Positions 8,488-17,913 are shown, counted from the stretch's first letter. The stretch is 64,000 nt of DNA from Kitasatospora sp. MAA19 (GCF_029894125.1 NZ_JARXYZ010000008.1:62001-126000); one strand, 5' to 3'. Numbers and translations are program-made. Notes: generated by a model from the sequence alone, not told the origin.

Positions 8488-9984
8488 TCAACCGGTCTTG
8501 CTGTCGGCGGCGTTGTCCGCCGCGGCGGCCTGCGGCTGCTCCAGCTTGGAGTGCTTGATGCTGTACCCGAAGTAGACGACCACGGCGACGGCGACGGCGA
8601 TCCCGCCGGCCCGGAAGGTGTCGGCGTGCAGGCCGGTGATCAGGTAGACGCAGAAGGCGACGCTGAGCAGCGGCACGACCGGGTAGCCGGGGACCTTGAA
8701 GCCGCGCGGCAGGTCGGGCTGGGTGCGGCGCAGGATGATCACACCGATCGAGACGACCGAGAAGGCGATGAGCGTCCCGAGGCTGGTGATGTCGGCCAGG
8801 ATGTTCAGCGGGGTGAACGCGGCCAGCGCACCGACGCCGAGGCCCACCACCAGGGTGTTCCAGACCGGGGTGCCGGTGCGCGGGGAGAGCTCGGCGAAGC
8901 GCTTGGGCAGCATGCCGTCGCGGCCCATCGAGTAGAGGATGCGGGTCTGGCCGTAGATCACCACGAGGGTGATGCTGAAGATCGAGATGATCGCGCCCAT
9001 CGCGAAGACGATCGCGGGCCAGCTCTGGCCGGTGATGTCCTGCAGGATCTGGGCGAGGCCGGCCTCCTGGCCGTCGAACTTCTGCCACGGCTGGGCGCCG
9101 ATGCCGGCCAGGGCGACCAGGATGTAGAGCAGGGTCACCACGACCAGCGAGATGATGATCGCCAGCGGCAGGGTGCGGCGCGGGTTCTTGACCTCCTCAC
9201 CGGCGGTGGACACGGCGTCCAGGCCGATGAAGGAGAAGAAGATGCTGGAGGCGGCGACCTGCACGCCGCCGATGCCGAGCGGCATGAACGGGGTCAGGTT
9301 GCCGGAGTGGAAGCCGGTGAGCGCGATGCCGACGAACAGCAGCAGGATGAGGATCTTGATCGCGACCATGACCGCGTTGACCTTCACCGACTCGCTGACG
9401 CCGCGGATGAGCAGGACGCAGACCATGGCGACCAGCAGCAGCGCCGGCAGGTTGAACCAGTGGGTGCTGTCCGGAGCGCCGGAGAGCTGCTCGGGGATGG
9501 TGAAGCCGAAGGTCAGGTCGAGGAACTTGTTCAGGTACTCGGCCCAGCTCACCGCGATCGCGGAGGCGGAGACGCCGTACTCCATCAGCAGGCAGATGCC
9601 GACGCCGAACGCGACGCCCTCGCCGAGGGTCGCGTAGGCGTAGGAGTACGAGGAGCCGGAGACCGGGATCGCGGAGGCCATCTCGGCGTAGCAGAGCGCG
9701 GTGAGTCCGGCGGTGACCGCGGCGAGCACGAAGGACAGGATGACGGCCGGGCCGGCCGAGGGCACCGCGGTGCTGAGCACGAAGAAGATGCCGGTGCCGA
9801 TGGTGGCGCCGATGCCGATCGAGGACAACTGCCAGAGGCCGATCGAGCGGCGCAGGTGGATGCCGGAGCGGCCGCCCTCCTCGGGCGCGCCGGCCGGAGG
9901 GCCGTCCCGGCCCTCGCTCTCGGCGATGAGGGACGAGACTGGCTTGCGGCGCAGCAGACGCGCACCGAGGGAGTTGCTGGCCAA
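8488..9984 (-). CDS. amino-acid permease, APC superfamily (cationic amino-acid transporter type)
   Basis: 498-residue integral membrane transporter with about 12-14 hydrophobic segments. The conserved first helix region reads IGIGATIGTGIFF. The FFSFIGLDAVST and EEVKNPRRTLP motifs of the CAT/YfnA branch follow. It probably imports amino acids by proton symport; the substrate is uncertain. The start is taken as TTG 9984 because AAGGA lies 8 bases upstream and the protein then begins with the family's LLRRKPV-type N-terminus. The upstream ATG at 10044 lacks a ribosome-binding site. About 250 non-coding bases precede it, AT-rich near 10140-10200. Confidence 0.9.
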   Translation of the reverse strand: MASNSLGARLLRRKPVSSLIAESEGRDGPPAGAPEEGGRSGIHLRRSIGLWQLSSIGIGATIGTGIFFVLSTAVPSAGPAVILSFVLAAVTAGLTALCYAEMASAIPVSGSSYSYAYATLGEGVAFGVGICLLMEYGVSASAIAVSWAEYLNKFLDLTFGFTIPEQLSGAPDSTHWFNLPALLLVAMVCVLLIRGVSESVKVNAVMVAIKILILLLFVGIALTGFHSGNLTPFMPLGIGGVQVAASSIFFSFIGLDAVSTAGEEVKNPRRTLPLAIIISLVVVTLLYILVALAGIGAQPWQKFDGQEAGLAQILQDITGQSWPAIVFAMGAIISIFSITLVVIYGQTRILYSMGRDGMLPKRFAELSPRTGTPVWNTLVVGLGVGALAAFTPLNILADITSLGTLIAFSVVSIGVIILRRTQPDLPRGFKVPGYPVVPLLSVAFCVYLITGLHADTFRAGGIAVAVAVVVYFGYSIKHSKLEQPQAAAADNAADSKTG

Positions 9985-10231
9985 AACTGCGGTCCTTCTG
10001 GGCGGGGGGAGGGTGTCCTGGCGGCCGGTCACTCGACGCGCCATGGGGTGCCATCGGGGACCAACCGAACAAAGATGGGACAGTACCCCGCGAAAGCACC
10101 AGTGTCGCAAACGAACAGTCCCGATCGGCGCATTGGACGAATTGGCGCATAAGGCTATACAAACCGGACACTTCGTAAACGGCGCATCTGCCATTCGGCG
10201 ACTAAACGGCAGCTCAGCGGCGGTCGGCCGG

Positions 10232-11752
10232 TCAGCGGCCGAGCACCGCCCGCATCACCGAGCGGGCGATCGGCGCCGCCAGCCCGCCACCGGTGACGTC
10301 CGTGGCGTCACTGTCCGCGATCACCACGGCCACCGCCACCGGCGGCACCGCGTCGGAGCCGGCGGGCCCGGCCCAGGAGATGAACCAGGCGTACGGCGTC
10401 CCGCTGTTGCCCACCCCGTGCTGCGCGGTGCCGGTCTTCCCGCCGACCACCGCACCGCCGATCCGGGCGTTGCCGCCGGTGCCGTTCTCCACCACGTCGG
10501 TCATCAGCTGCTGGATCTGCCCGGCCACCGCCGGGGTCATCGCCTGCCGGTACACGGCGGGCTTGGTCAGCTGCACCGTGGTGCCGTCGCTCCTCGTCAG
10601 CTTGTCCACAAGCTGTGGACGCATCACCGTCCCGTTGTTCGCGACCCCGGCCGCGACCATCGCCATCACCAGCGGGGTGGCCGCGGTGTCGAACTGCCCG
10701 ATCGAGGAGAGCGCGACCTGCGACTGGTTCATCTTCGTGTCGAAGTTGGACCGGGCCGGGCGCACCGGCATGTCCAGCCTGGCGTCGTTGAAGCCGAAGT
10801 TCTCGGCCATCGCCACCATCCGGTCCAGCCCGGTCTGCACCCCGAGGTAGCCCAGCACGCTGTTGCAGCTGTAGACCATCGCGGTGTCCAGCGACAGTTC
10901 GGGCTCGTCGCACGCCGAGCTGTCGTTGACCAGCGGCGTGGTCGTCCCGGGCAGCACGTACGGGTACGGCGCGGAGGTCGGCGCGTCGATGTCGGTCACC
11001 ACCCCGTCCGCGAGCGCGGCCGCCGCCGTGACCACCTTGAAGGTCGAGCCCGGCGGGTAGGTCTGGCGCAGCGCCCGGTTGAGCATCGGCTGGTCGGTGT
11101 CGGCCTGCAGCCGGTTCCAGGCGGCCTGGTCGGCCGAGGAGGAGCCGGCGAAGCTGCCCGGGTCGTAGGACGGCGTGCTGGCCAGGGCCAGGATCCGGCC
11201 GGTGGCCGGTTCGATCGCGGCCACCGCGCCCTTCTGGCTGCCGAGCCCGCGCACCGCGGCCTCCTGGGCCGCCCGGTTCAGCGTGGTGTAGACGTCCCCG
11301 CCGGGGTTCTGCCTGCGGGCGACGGCGTCCCAGACCGCCCAGCCGGACAGCCGGCTGTCGGTGCCGGACAGCAGGTCGTCCTCGACCCCCTCCAGCTGGG
11401 TGTTGCCGTACGCCTGCGAGGCGAAGCCGGTGGCGGCCGCGTACATCGGGCCGTCGGTGTAGGTGCGCTTGTAGTCGTACCGGCCGCCGGTGGGCTCGGA
11501 GCCGGTCACGGTGTCCGCGCCGACCAGGATGTTGCCCCGCGGCTGCGAGTACCGCTCGATGGTGAGCCGCTGGTTGGCGGCGTTGTGGTCGAGGTCGTCG
11601 GACTGGAACACCTGCACCCGGGTGGCCTGGACGCACAGCGCCGCGATCAGCAGCAGGCAGAAGGTGCCCGCGCGGCGCCCGGTGACGGAGATGCCGGGCA
11701 GGCCCTGCGGCCCGTTGCCCCGGGGACGCGGACGGGGACGGTTGCGCGCCAT
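10232..11752 (-). CDS. class B penicillin-binding protein, partner of the SEDS protein
   Basis: 506-residue membrane-anchored transpeptidase. After a basic cytoplasmic tail there is one transmembrane segment (about residues 28-44) and a short dimerisation region. The transpeptidase domain has Ser236-T-F-Lys239, SCN at 295-297 and KTG at 439-441. Its ATG overlaps the stop of the upstream SEDS gene as TGATG, so translation is coupled and a stable glycosyltransferase-transpeptidase pair is expected. No Ser/Thr kinase, phosphatase or FHA gene is next to it, unlike the main ftsW/pbpA cluster of these bacteria. It may be a second, specialised set. Confidence 0.92.
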   Translation of the reverse strand: MARNRPRPRPRGNGPQGLPGISVTGRRAGTFCLLLIAALCVQATRVQVFQSDDLDHNAANQRLTIERYSQPRGNILVGADTVTGSEPTGGRYDYKRTYTDGPMYAAATGFASQAYGNTQLEGVEDDLLSGTDSRLSGWAVWDAVARRQNPGGDVYTTLNRAAQEAAVRGLGSQKGAVAAIEPATGRILALASTPSYDPGSFAGSSSADQAAWNRLQADTDQPMLNRALRQTYPPGSTFKVVTAAAALADGVVTDIDAPTSAPYPYVLPGTTTPLVNDSSACDEPELSLDTAMVYSCNSVLGYLGVQTGLDRMVAMAENFGFNDARLDMPVRPARSNFDTKMNQSQVALSSIGQFDTAATPLVMAMVAAGVANNGTVMRPQLVDKLTRSDGTTVQLTKPAVYRQAMTPAVAGQIQQLMTDVVENGTGGNARIGGAVVGGKTGTAQHGVGNSGTPYAWFISWAGPAGSDAVPPVAVAVVIADSDATDVTGGGLAAPIARSVMRAVLGR

Positions 11753-13110
11753 CAGGACTCCTCCGACGCCAAGGGCGCCGGCCGGCGGGCGATGTCGCTC
11801 ATCCGCACCAGCAGCGCCACGATGATCCAGTTGGTGACCACCGAGGAGCCGCCCTGGGCGACGAACGGCAGGGTCATCCCGGTCAGCGGGATGAGGCCGA
11901 GCACCCCGCCGGCCACCACGAACACCTGCAGGCCGACGATCGCGGCCAGCCCGATCGCCAGCAGCCGCCCGAACGGGTCGCGCAGCGCGATGCCCGTCCG
12001 GAACCCCCGGGAGACCAGCAGCGCGTACAGCAGGAACACCGCGATCAGCCCGGTCAGGCCGAGCTCCTCGCCGATGGTGGCGAGGATGAAGTCCGACTTG
12101 GCGGCGAAGCCGATCAGCACCGAGTGCCCGTTGCCGAGCCCGGTGCCCAGTTCCCCGCCCCAGGCGAAGGCGAACAGCGACTGGGCGATCTGGTTGGCGC
12201 CCTTGCCGGCCGCGATCGAGCCCAGCGGGTCCAGCCAGTCCGTCACCCGGCTGTGCACGTGCGGCGAGAGCCAGCCCACCGTGACCGCCCCGACCGCCGC
12301 CAGCACCAGCCCGATCGCGATCCAGCCGGTGCGCGCGGTGGCCACGTACAGCATCACCACGAACAGGCCGAAGAACAGCAGCGAGGTGCCGAGGTCCGTC
12401 TCCAGCACCAGGACGCCGACGAACGCGGCCCAGATCAGCAGCACCGGCCCGAGCACCCGGCCGCGCGGCAGCTGCCAGCGCCAGACCCGGCGGCCGGTGA
12501 GCGCCAGCGCGTCCCGGTGCACCGCCAGGTAGGCGGCGAAGAAGACGGCCAGCAGGACCTTGGCGAACTCCCCCGGCTGGAAGGACAGCGGCCCGATCAC
12601 GATCCAGATCCGCGAGCCGTACACCGGTGGGAAGAAGATCGGCAGCACCAGCAGGACCAGCGCCACCAGAGCCCCGAGGTAGGCGTACCGCTGCAGCCGC
12701 CGGTGGTCGCGCACCAGCAGCACGACCAGGATGAACAGTGCCACCCCCAGGCTCGACCAGAGCAGCTGGGTGGAGGCCGCGCCGGCGCCCGAGGAGGCCC
12801 GGTCGAGCCGGTAGATCACCACCAGGCCGATCCCGTTGAGCAGCACCGCGATCGGCAGCAGCAGCGGGTCCGCGTACCGGGCCCGCCAGCGGACCACGGC
12901 GTGCGCCAGCAGGGCGAGCACGCCGAGCGCGGCACCGTACTGGGCCGCGTCGGCGGGCACCTTGCCGTCCAGGTTGACGCCGACCTCGACGTAGCCGAAC
13001 ACGGCGGTCAGCACGGCGGCCAGGACCAGCGCGAGCTCGGTGCCGCGCCTGGTCGGCACCGGCCGGCTCGGCCGGGCGGCGGCTCTCGTCACGGCGGGGG
13101 GTGTCGCCAC
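11752..13110 (-). CDS. SEDS-family peptidoglycan glycosyltransferase (FtsW/RodA/SpoVE)
   Basis: 452-residue polytopic protein with about 10-12 transmembrane segments that polymerises lipid II. Signature regions are present: YRLDRA early, PGEFAKVLLAVFFA in the middle, and near the C-terminus the loop GLIPLTGMTLPFVAQGGSS. GTG 13110 has AGGA about 6 bases upstream. It forms a two-gene operon with the following PBP through a TGATG overlap. FtsW and RodA subtypes cannot be separated safely from the sequence alone. Confidence 0.93.
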   Translation of the reverse strand: MATPPAVTRAAARPSRPVPTRRGTELALVLAAVLTAVFGYVEVGVNLDGKVPADAAQYGAALGVLALLAHAVVRWRARYADPLLLPIAVLLNGIGLVVIYRLDRASSGAGAASTQLLWSSLGVALFILVVLLVRDHRRLQRYAYLGALVALVLLVLPIFFPPVYGSRIWIVIGPLSFQPGEFAKVLLAVFFAAYLAVHRDALALTGRRVWRWQLPRGRVLGPVLLIWAAFVGVLVLETDLGTSLLFFGLFVVMLYVATARTGWIAIGLVLAAVGAVTVGWLSPHVHSRVTDWLDPLGSIAAGKGANQIAQSLFAFAWGGELGTGLGNGHSVLIGFAAKSDFILATIGEELGLTGLIAVFLLYALLVSRGFRTGIALRDPFGRLLAIGLAAIVGLQVFVVAGGVLGLIPLTGMTLPFVAQGGSSVVTNWIIVALLVRMSDIARRPAPLASEES

Positions 13111-13175
13111 GGACCGTCCTGGGGGTCGCGGGGTACCGGGAACGCCTCTCCGGAACGCTCTCCGGGGGTGCCGAT

Positions 13176-13211
13176 CGGGGCGGACCGGCGGTACGGGGCC
13201 GGTCCGCCCCG
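13176..13211 (-). terminator. hairpin after the DUF1269 gene
   Basis: Perfect 14-base arms (13176-13189 and 13198-13211) around an 8-base loop, 30 bases beyond the stop at 13241. It separates this gene from the SEDS operon. Confidence 0.7.
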
Positions 13212-13240
13212 ACGTGAGCGGCTGTCGGGTGGTGCGGGGG

Positions 13241-13753
13241 TCAGGCGGAGGGGGGAGAGGCCTGCGCCCGGGACGCCTCGACGGTCGCCTTCAGCTCGGC
13301 CTCGGCGGCGGCGGACAGCGAGGTCTGGATGATCTGGCCGCCGTGGCGGGCCAGCGCCGGGACGACCTTGTCGGCGGTGGCCTTGCGGACCAGCAGGAAG
13401 ACCGCCGCGGTGCCCGGCCGGAGGTGCTGCCCGACCTCGCGCATGAAGTCGTCGTCCACCCCGATGTCCGTGGAGGCGCCGACGGCGGCTCCGGTCGCGC
13501 CGCCGAGCGCCGCGCCGAGGAAGGGCATGAAGAACAGCAACCCGATGACGCCGCCCCACAGCGCGCCCGTCGCGGCGCCCGCGCCGGTGGTGCTGACCTG
13601 CTGGTGCAGCTTGATCCTGCCGTCGTCGCGGCGCTCCACGACGACCACGTCCTCCAGGTCGATCAGCTGCTGCTTCTGCAGGCCGATCGCTTCGTTGCGT
13701 ACCGCCTGGGCGGTGGCGAGGTCCGGGTAGGCGATCGCGAAGAGGTTGCTCAC
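13241..13753 (-). CDS. DUF1269-type protein with glycine-rich hydrophobic core
   Basis: 170-residue protein. The N-terminus NLFAIAYPDLATAQ begins a ferredoxin-like fold typical of DUF1269. A central Gly/Ala-rich stretch (about residues 58-95) could insert in or associate with the membrane. It is followed by DDDFMREVGQHLRPGTAAVFLLV, a conserved family region. The biochemical function is unknown; stress association is reported for relatives. GTG 13753 is chosen for AAGGA 7 bases upstream rather than ATG 13768. Confidence 0.8.
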   Translation of the reverse strand: MSNLFAIAYPDLATAQAVRNEAIGLQKQQLIDLEDVVVVERRDDGRIKLHQQVSTTGAGAATGALWGGVIGLLFFMPFLGAALGGATGAAVGASTDIGVDDDFMREVGQHLRPGTAAVFLLVRKATADKVVPALARHGGQIIQTSLSAAAEAELKATVEASRAQASPPSA

Positions 13754-13908
13754 TGCGGGTCCTTCCAACGAATCGGACGTGCCGGCCGGGTCCGGGCGCC
13801 GGTACGGCGGGCCCCCGCGCCCCGGTTCGTCACCCTAACGAGCTTTATCCATATTTATTCGCTCTTCGCTACGGTGTGTCCGCTATTGCCGGGAATCCTC
13901 CAGGCCTC

Positions 13909-14592
13909 CTACTCGGGCCGCCGACCGGCCAGCGCCGCCGTCCCGGCCACCGCCGCGGCCAGCAGGGCGGCGGCGAGCGGCAGTTCGCCCCACGGCACGG
14001 CCACCCGGCCGGTCCGGGCGGCGGAGACCAGGACGCGGACCGCCGCGTTGGCCGGGGAGGCGGGCGCCACCAGCGCCACCGTGGCGAGCGCCAGCGCCAG
14101 TGCGATGCCGTACTGCGGCCGCATCAGCACCGGCCGGTTGGCCGGCACCCCGGCCAGCACCCCCAGCAGCACGCACACCACCGCCGTCAGCAGCCCGGCC
14201 ACCAGCGCCGATCCGGCCGGCGGCTGCCGCTCCACCCCCGGGTTGGCCACCGTCCCGCTCAGCCACCACAGCGCCGCCACCTCGGCCACCGCCAGCACCA
14301 GCCCGGCCGTCAGCGCCGCCAGCAGCGCGCCCAGGTGCACCCGCAGCGGCCCCGCCGCCGCCACCAGGCAGGCCCGCGCGGCCGGCGGCTCCGCACCGAG
14401 CACGCTGCGCACGTACCAGGCGCTCACCGGCAGCAGCACCGCCGCGCCGTAGCCGAGGTCGCCCAGCAGCGGGTTGCCCGCCGTCACACCCACCACCAGC
14501 AGCAACGCGTACGTCAGGAACGGCGGCAGCCAGGCGTGCGAGCGCACCAGCAGCTCCAGGTGGTACCGGGTCAGCGCCCCGACCTGCCTCAT
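13909..14592 (-). CDS. ABC transporter integral membrane protein
   Basis: 227 residues, mostly six hydrophobic segments, starting MRQVGALTRYHLELL in the style of ABC-2-like permeases. Its ATG overlaps the TGA of the ATPase gene (ATGA), so the two are translated together and form one transporter. There is no soluble binding protein nearby, so export of an unknown substrate is more likely than import. The 5' end of the operon lies near 15440-15640. Confidence 0.8.
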   Translation of the reverse strand: MRQVGALTRYHLELLVRSHAWLPPFLTYALLLVVGVTAGNPLLGDLGYGAAVLLPVSAWYVRSVLGAEPPAARACLVAAAGPLRVHLGALLAALTAGLVLAVAEVAALWWLSGTVANPGVERQPPAGSALVAGLLTAVVCVLLGVLAGVPANRPVLMRPQYGIALALALATVALVAPASPANAAVRVLVSAARTGRVAVPWGELPLAAALLAAAVAGTAALAGRRPE

Positions 14593-15437
14593 CGCTCCTC
14601 CTCCCGGCGCCGCACCGCCAGCACCCGGACGGCCGGGCGGCCGAGCAGCAACCGGCGCAGCAGCGCGTCCGAGTGCGCGGCCGGCACGGTCAGCCGCACG
14701 GCCGTGCCGGCCAGCGGGGTCGGCCGCGGCGCCCCGGGCAGCCGGGGCGGCAGCGGCGAGCCGCCCGGGACGTCCACCTCGATCTCCATCACCGGGCCGC
14801 CGCCGTCCGGCACGGGCTCCACCTGCTCGGCGGGCCGCAGCGCGCCGTCCGCGCCGACCCGGTAGGCCGCGCTGGTCAGCCCGGCCAGCCGGGCCGGGTC
14901 GTGGTCGACGAACAGCACCGTGCCACCGTCCGCCGCCCGCTCGGCGGCCGCCTCGTCCAGCACCGCCCTGGCCTCGGGGTCGAGCCCGGTCCAGGCCTCG
15001 TCCAGCAGCAGCACCCGGGCCTCGGCGAGCAGCGCCTGCGCGACCGCGACCTTCTGGCAGGTGCCCTTCGACAGCCGGCTCAGCGGTGTGCCCGCCCGGT
15101 CCGCGATGCCGAAGCGGTCCAGCCACTCCCCGGCCCGCCGCCGCGCCGACTCCGCCGACAGCCCGTGCACCCGGCCCACCCGCTGCAGGTACGAGGCGGC
15201 GTCGAACGGCAGCGCGGGCGGGAAGCGTTCGGGTACGTACGCGGCGGCGCCCGGGCGGACCACCCGCCCGGCGGTCGGCCGCTCGATCCCGGCCACCAGT
15301 CGCAGCAGCGTCGACTTGCCGCTCCCGTTCGCCCCGGCGATCCGCACCAACTCCCCCGGCCCGACGGCGAGATCGACCCCGCGCAGGATCCACCGCCCGC
15401 GCCGCCCGTACCGCTTGCCGACCGCCGCCAGCTCCAT
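14589..15437 (-). CDS. ABC transporter ATP-binding protein
   Basis: 282-residue ATPase. Walker A is GANGSGKST (35-43), the signature is LSKGT at 122-126, Walker B ends in Asp146-Glu147 and the switch histidine is His179. About 100 extra C-terminal residues after the nucleotide-binding domain carry no recognised motif. ATG 15437 was preferred; a GTG 27 bases upstream is also possible. It pairs with the overlapping permease gene. The signature Gln that usually follows LSGG is shifted (LSKGTCQ), as in some exporters. Confidence 0.9.
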   Translation of the reverse strand: MELAAVGKRYGRRGRWILRGVDLAVGPGELVRIAGANGSGKSTLLRLVAGIERPTAGRVVRPGAAAYVPERFPPALPFDAASYLQRVGRVHGLSAESARRRAGEWLDRFGIADRAGTPLSRLSKGTCQKVAVAQALLAEARVLLLDEAWTGLDPEARAVLDEAAAERAADGGTVLFVDHDPARLAGLTSAAYRVGADGALRPAEQVEPVPDGGGPVMEIEVDVPGGSPLPPRLPGAPRPTPLAGTAVRLTVPAAHSDALLRRLLLGRPAVRVLAVRRREEER

Positions 15438-15648
15438 CCCGACCCCGCCCCCGTCCACTCCCACCCGGCTCGGCGAACCCGCACGGGTTCAGGCGAGTTC
15501 GCACGGAAGGCTATCCAGCACGGGTAGGGCCCGCGTAAATCCCGGCCGTCCCGCCCGGCTCCGACCGCCCGTCCACGCGCCGGAGTTCACGCCGGGGCGG
15601 GGTGGGGCACGATCCGGACTCGTTTGGCCATGGCGAACTGATGATCCC

Positions 15649-15654
15649 TAGGAT
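15649..15654 (+). promoter_or_regulatory. -10 box (TAGGAT) before the VWA gene
   Basis: TAGGAT is followed by 7 bases and GTG 15662, with TTGGCC 19 bases upstream as a -35 candidate. The AGGA inside the same box could also act as a ribosome-binding site, so leaderless and led transcripts cannot be separated here. Confidence 0.5.
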
Positions 15655-15661
15655 CTCCCGG

Positions 15662-16984
15662 GTGACTACCGGACGACGACCAAAGACCAGGCTCGGCGGC
15701 CTGCTGGCCGCCCTGGCGATAACGGGCGCCTCGCTGCTCCTCGGCCTGCCCGCCCACGCCGACGAACCATCAGCCGGCGCCGCCGCCGCGCCCCAGGAGG
15801 CCCCCCGGGTCGACCTTGTCCTGGACGTCAGCGGCTCCATGAACGAGCGGGACATCCAGGGCAAGAGCCGCATCTCGGTGGCCCAGCAGTCGCTGAACGA
15901 CGTGATCGACGCGCTGCCCGCGGAGACCGAGTTCGGCATCCGCACCCTGGGCGCGACCTACCCCGGCAACGACAAGAACCAGGGCTGCCAGGACACCAAG
16001 CAGCTGTTCCCGGTCGGCAAGACCAACAAGGTCGAGGCCAAGACGGCGGTCGCCACCCTGCGCCCCACCGGCTGGACCCCGATCGGCCTGGCCCTGCGCG
16101 GCGCGGCCCAGGACCTCGGCAAGGGCGAGACCACCCGCCGGGTGGTGCTGATCACCGACGGCGAGGACACCTGCACCCCGCCCGACCCCTGCGACGTGGC
16201 CCGCGAACTCGCCTCCCAGGGCATCCACCTGGTCGTCGACACCCTCGGCCTGGCCCACGACGACAAGACCCGTCAGCAGCTGCTCTGCATCGCCAACGCG
16301 ACCGGCGGCACCTACACCGACGTCCGCACCCAGGAGCAGCTCACCGACAAGGTGAAGCAGCTGGTCGACCGCTCCAACGACACCTACGCGGTGACCCCGG
16401 TGAAGACCGTCGGCACCGACAAGTGCGAGAACGCCCCCGTCCTCGCCCCGGGCGTGTACAGCGACCGCGAGAAGTTCTCCGAGCACCGCGTCTACAAGGT
16501 CCCGGTCAAGTCCGGCCAGGAGCTGCGTGCCTCGGTCAGCGTGGGCCTGGACCGCGCGGTGGCCCGGGACTACGGCGTCCTGCTGCAGGCCACCAGCGCG
16601 ACCGGCCAGGAGCTGGTCCGCGGTACCGACGCCGGCAGCAGCCGCACCGACGTGATCTCCACCGGCCTGCGCTGGTCCACCGGCGACTCCAAGGGCTACG
16701 TCACGGCCAGTCCGACCTCCTCGCCGAGCGCCAAGCCGGAGACGGCCGTCTGCCTGGTCGTCAGCAACTCGCTGGCCCCGCAGGCCGGTGTCCAGGCCGA
16801 CCCGGGCCTGCCGCTGGAGCTGACCGTCGACCTGGCCACCGCCTCGTCCGCCCCCGAGGGCGCGGCGATGGGGCTGGGCCGCGGCTGGATCCTGCTGCTC
16901 ACCCTCACCCTCGCCGGTCTGGTGTTCGGCCTGGTGTTCGGCTGGATCGCGCGCTGGCGGATCTCTGTCTGGCGGGAGAACTGA
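15662..16984 (+). CDS. secreted, membrane-anchored von Willebrand factor A protein
   Basis: 440 residues. A signal peptide (about 1-33, ending AHA) is followed by a VWA domain with the MIDAS motif DVSGSM (Asp55, Ser57, Ser59) and later ITDGEDTC. Several cysteines in the VWA region (for example QGCQDT, DTCTPPDPC) may form disulfides. A beta-rich region follows, then a transmembrane helix near residues 408-430 and a short basic tail. The bulk should face outside. VWA domains bind protein ligands through a divalent metal; the ligand is unknown. GTG 15662 is preferred to ATG 15641. It is followed 2 bases later by its partner gene. Confidence 0.85.
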   Translation: MTTGRRPKTRLGGLLAALAITGASLLLGLPAHADEPSAGAAAAPQEAPRVDLVLDVSGSMNERDIQGKSRISVAQQSLNDVIDALPAETEFGIRTLGATYPGNDKNQGCQDTKQLFPVGKTNKVEAKTAVATLRPTGWTPIGLALRGAAQDLGKGETTRRVVLITDGEDTCTPPDPCDVARELASQGIHLVVDTLGLAHDDKTRQQLLCIANATGGTYTDVRTQEQLTDKVKQLVDRSNDTYAVTPVKTVGTDKCENAPVLAPGVYSDREKFSEHRVYKVPVKSGQELRASVSVGLDRAVARDYGVLLQATSATGQELVRGTDAGSSRTDVISTGLRWSTGDSKGYVTASPTSSPSAKPETAVCLVVSNSLAPQAGVQADPGLPLELTVDLATASSAPEGAAMGLGRGWILLLTLTLAGLVFGLVFGWIARWRISVWREN

Positions 16985-16986
16985 CC

Positions 16987-17862
16987 ATGCGTACGACCCT
17001 TCGCGGCGCCCTCGCCGCCCTCACCCTGCTGCCCGCCCTCGCGCTGGCCGCGCCGGCCGCCTCGGCCGCCTCGCCGTCCCCCTCGGCGAGCGCGAGCGGC
17101 ACCCCGGCCCCGGCCACCAAGGCCGGCACGTCCTTCCTGACCGCGACCAACCTCTCCCCCGGCCAGGACGCCAACGTCGCCGCCTCCACCGGCGACTACC
17201 TGTACTGGGCGTTCGGCGCCTCGGAGGGCCAGACCCCGACGATCGGCCTGACCGTCAACCTGGCCCCCGCGACCGACCGGCACGGCCCGCAGACCTGGTC
17301 CGTCGAGGTCTTCGACGGGCTGCGCCGGCGCCAGTCCTGCACGGCCGGCACCCAGAACGCCACCGGCGACCAGAACACCGCCACGCTCGCGCTCAGCTGC
17401 ACCCTGCGCGAGATCCGCTCCTGGGCCGAGCCGTGGTCCGGCGACCCGCTGCCCGGCACCTACTACGTGCGGCTCTCGGTCAGCGACGTCCCGCAGCCGG
17501 ACCTCGGCCTCGCCACCTCCGTCCAGTTGCACGTCAGCGCCAAGGGCAACGCCGACAACGCGCAGCCGGAGGGCGGCGAGCTCAAGGCCCCGCTGGTCCC
17601 GCCGGCCGGCGGCGGCGCCAGCACCGCCAAGGCGGCCGCCCCGGTGGAGCCCGAGGAGCACTGGTACACCGGCTGGTTCTCCGGCTGGAACAGCCGCTGG
17701 TACTGGAGCATCGGCGGCGGCGCCCTGGCCGCCCTGGCGGGCGTCCTGGGCTACAACCTGACCCGGCACCCGCGCGGCCACCGCCCGGGCCGCTACGGCG
17801 CCGTCCCGCCGCAGTCCGGCGCCCCCCAGCCCGGCCCCTACGCCGGCTCCCAGCGCCCCTGA
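16987..17862 (+). CDS. secreted, membrane-anchored partner of the VWA protein
   Basis: 291 residues: signal peptide (about 1-29), a Ser/Pro/Ala linker, a beta-rich extracellular domain (about 40-190) with two cysteines (QSC, LSC), a second Ala/Pro linker, then WYTGWFSGWNSRWYW just before a transmembrane helix (about 238-258) and a Pro/Gly-rich cytoplasmic tail. GGAG lies about 9 bases before ATG, and only two bases separate it from the VWA stop. The two genes therefore form an operon whose products probably interact at the cell surface. No enzyme motif is visible. Confidence 0.8.
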   Translation: MRTTLRGALAALTLLPALALAAPAASAASPSPSASASGTPAPATKAGTSFLTATNLSPGQDANVAASTGDYLYWAFGASEGQTPTIGLTVNLAPATDRHGPQTWSVEVFDGLRRRQSCTAGTQNATGDQNTATLALSCTLREIRSWAEPWSGDPLPGTYYVRLSVSDVPQPDLGLATSVQLHVSAKGNADNAQPEGGELKAPLVPPAGGGASTAKAAAPVEPEEHWYTGWFSGWNSRWYWSIGGGALAALAGVLGYNLTRHPRGHRPGRYGAVPPQSGAPQPGPYAGSQRP

Positions 17863-17880
17863 CCCACCCCGCCCCACCCC

Positions 17881-17913
17881 GAGGGCCGGCCGGACTCGCT
17901 CCGGCCGGCCCTC
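17881..17913 (+). terminator. hairpin after the VWA operon
   Basis: Perfect 14-base arms (17881-17894 and 17900-17913) around a 5-base loop, 18 bases beyond the stop of the partner gene. Confidence 0.75.

Noticed and set aside
10602..10620. TTGTCCACA next to a reversed TGTGGAC, a DnaA-like inverted pair
   Set aside because: It lies inside the PBP coding sequence and is fully explained by codons (Lys-Leu region). A functional site cannot be argued from position.
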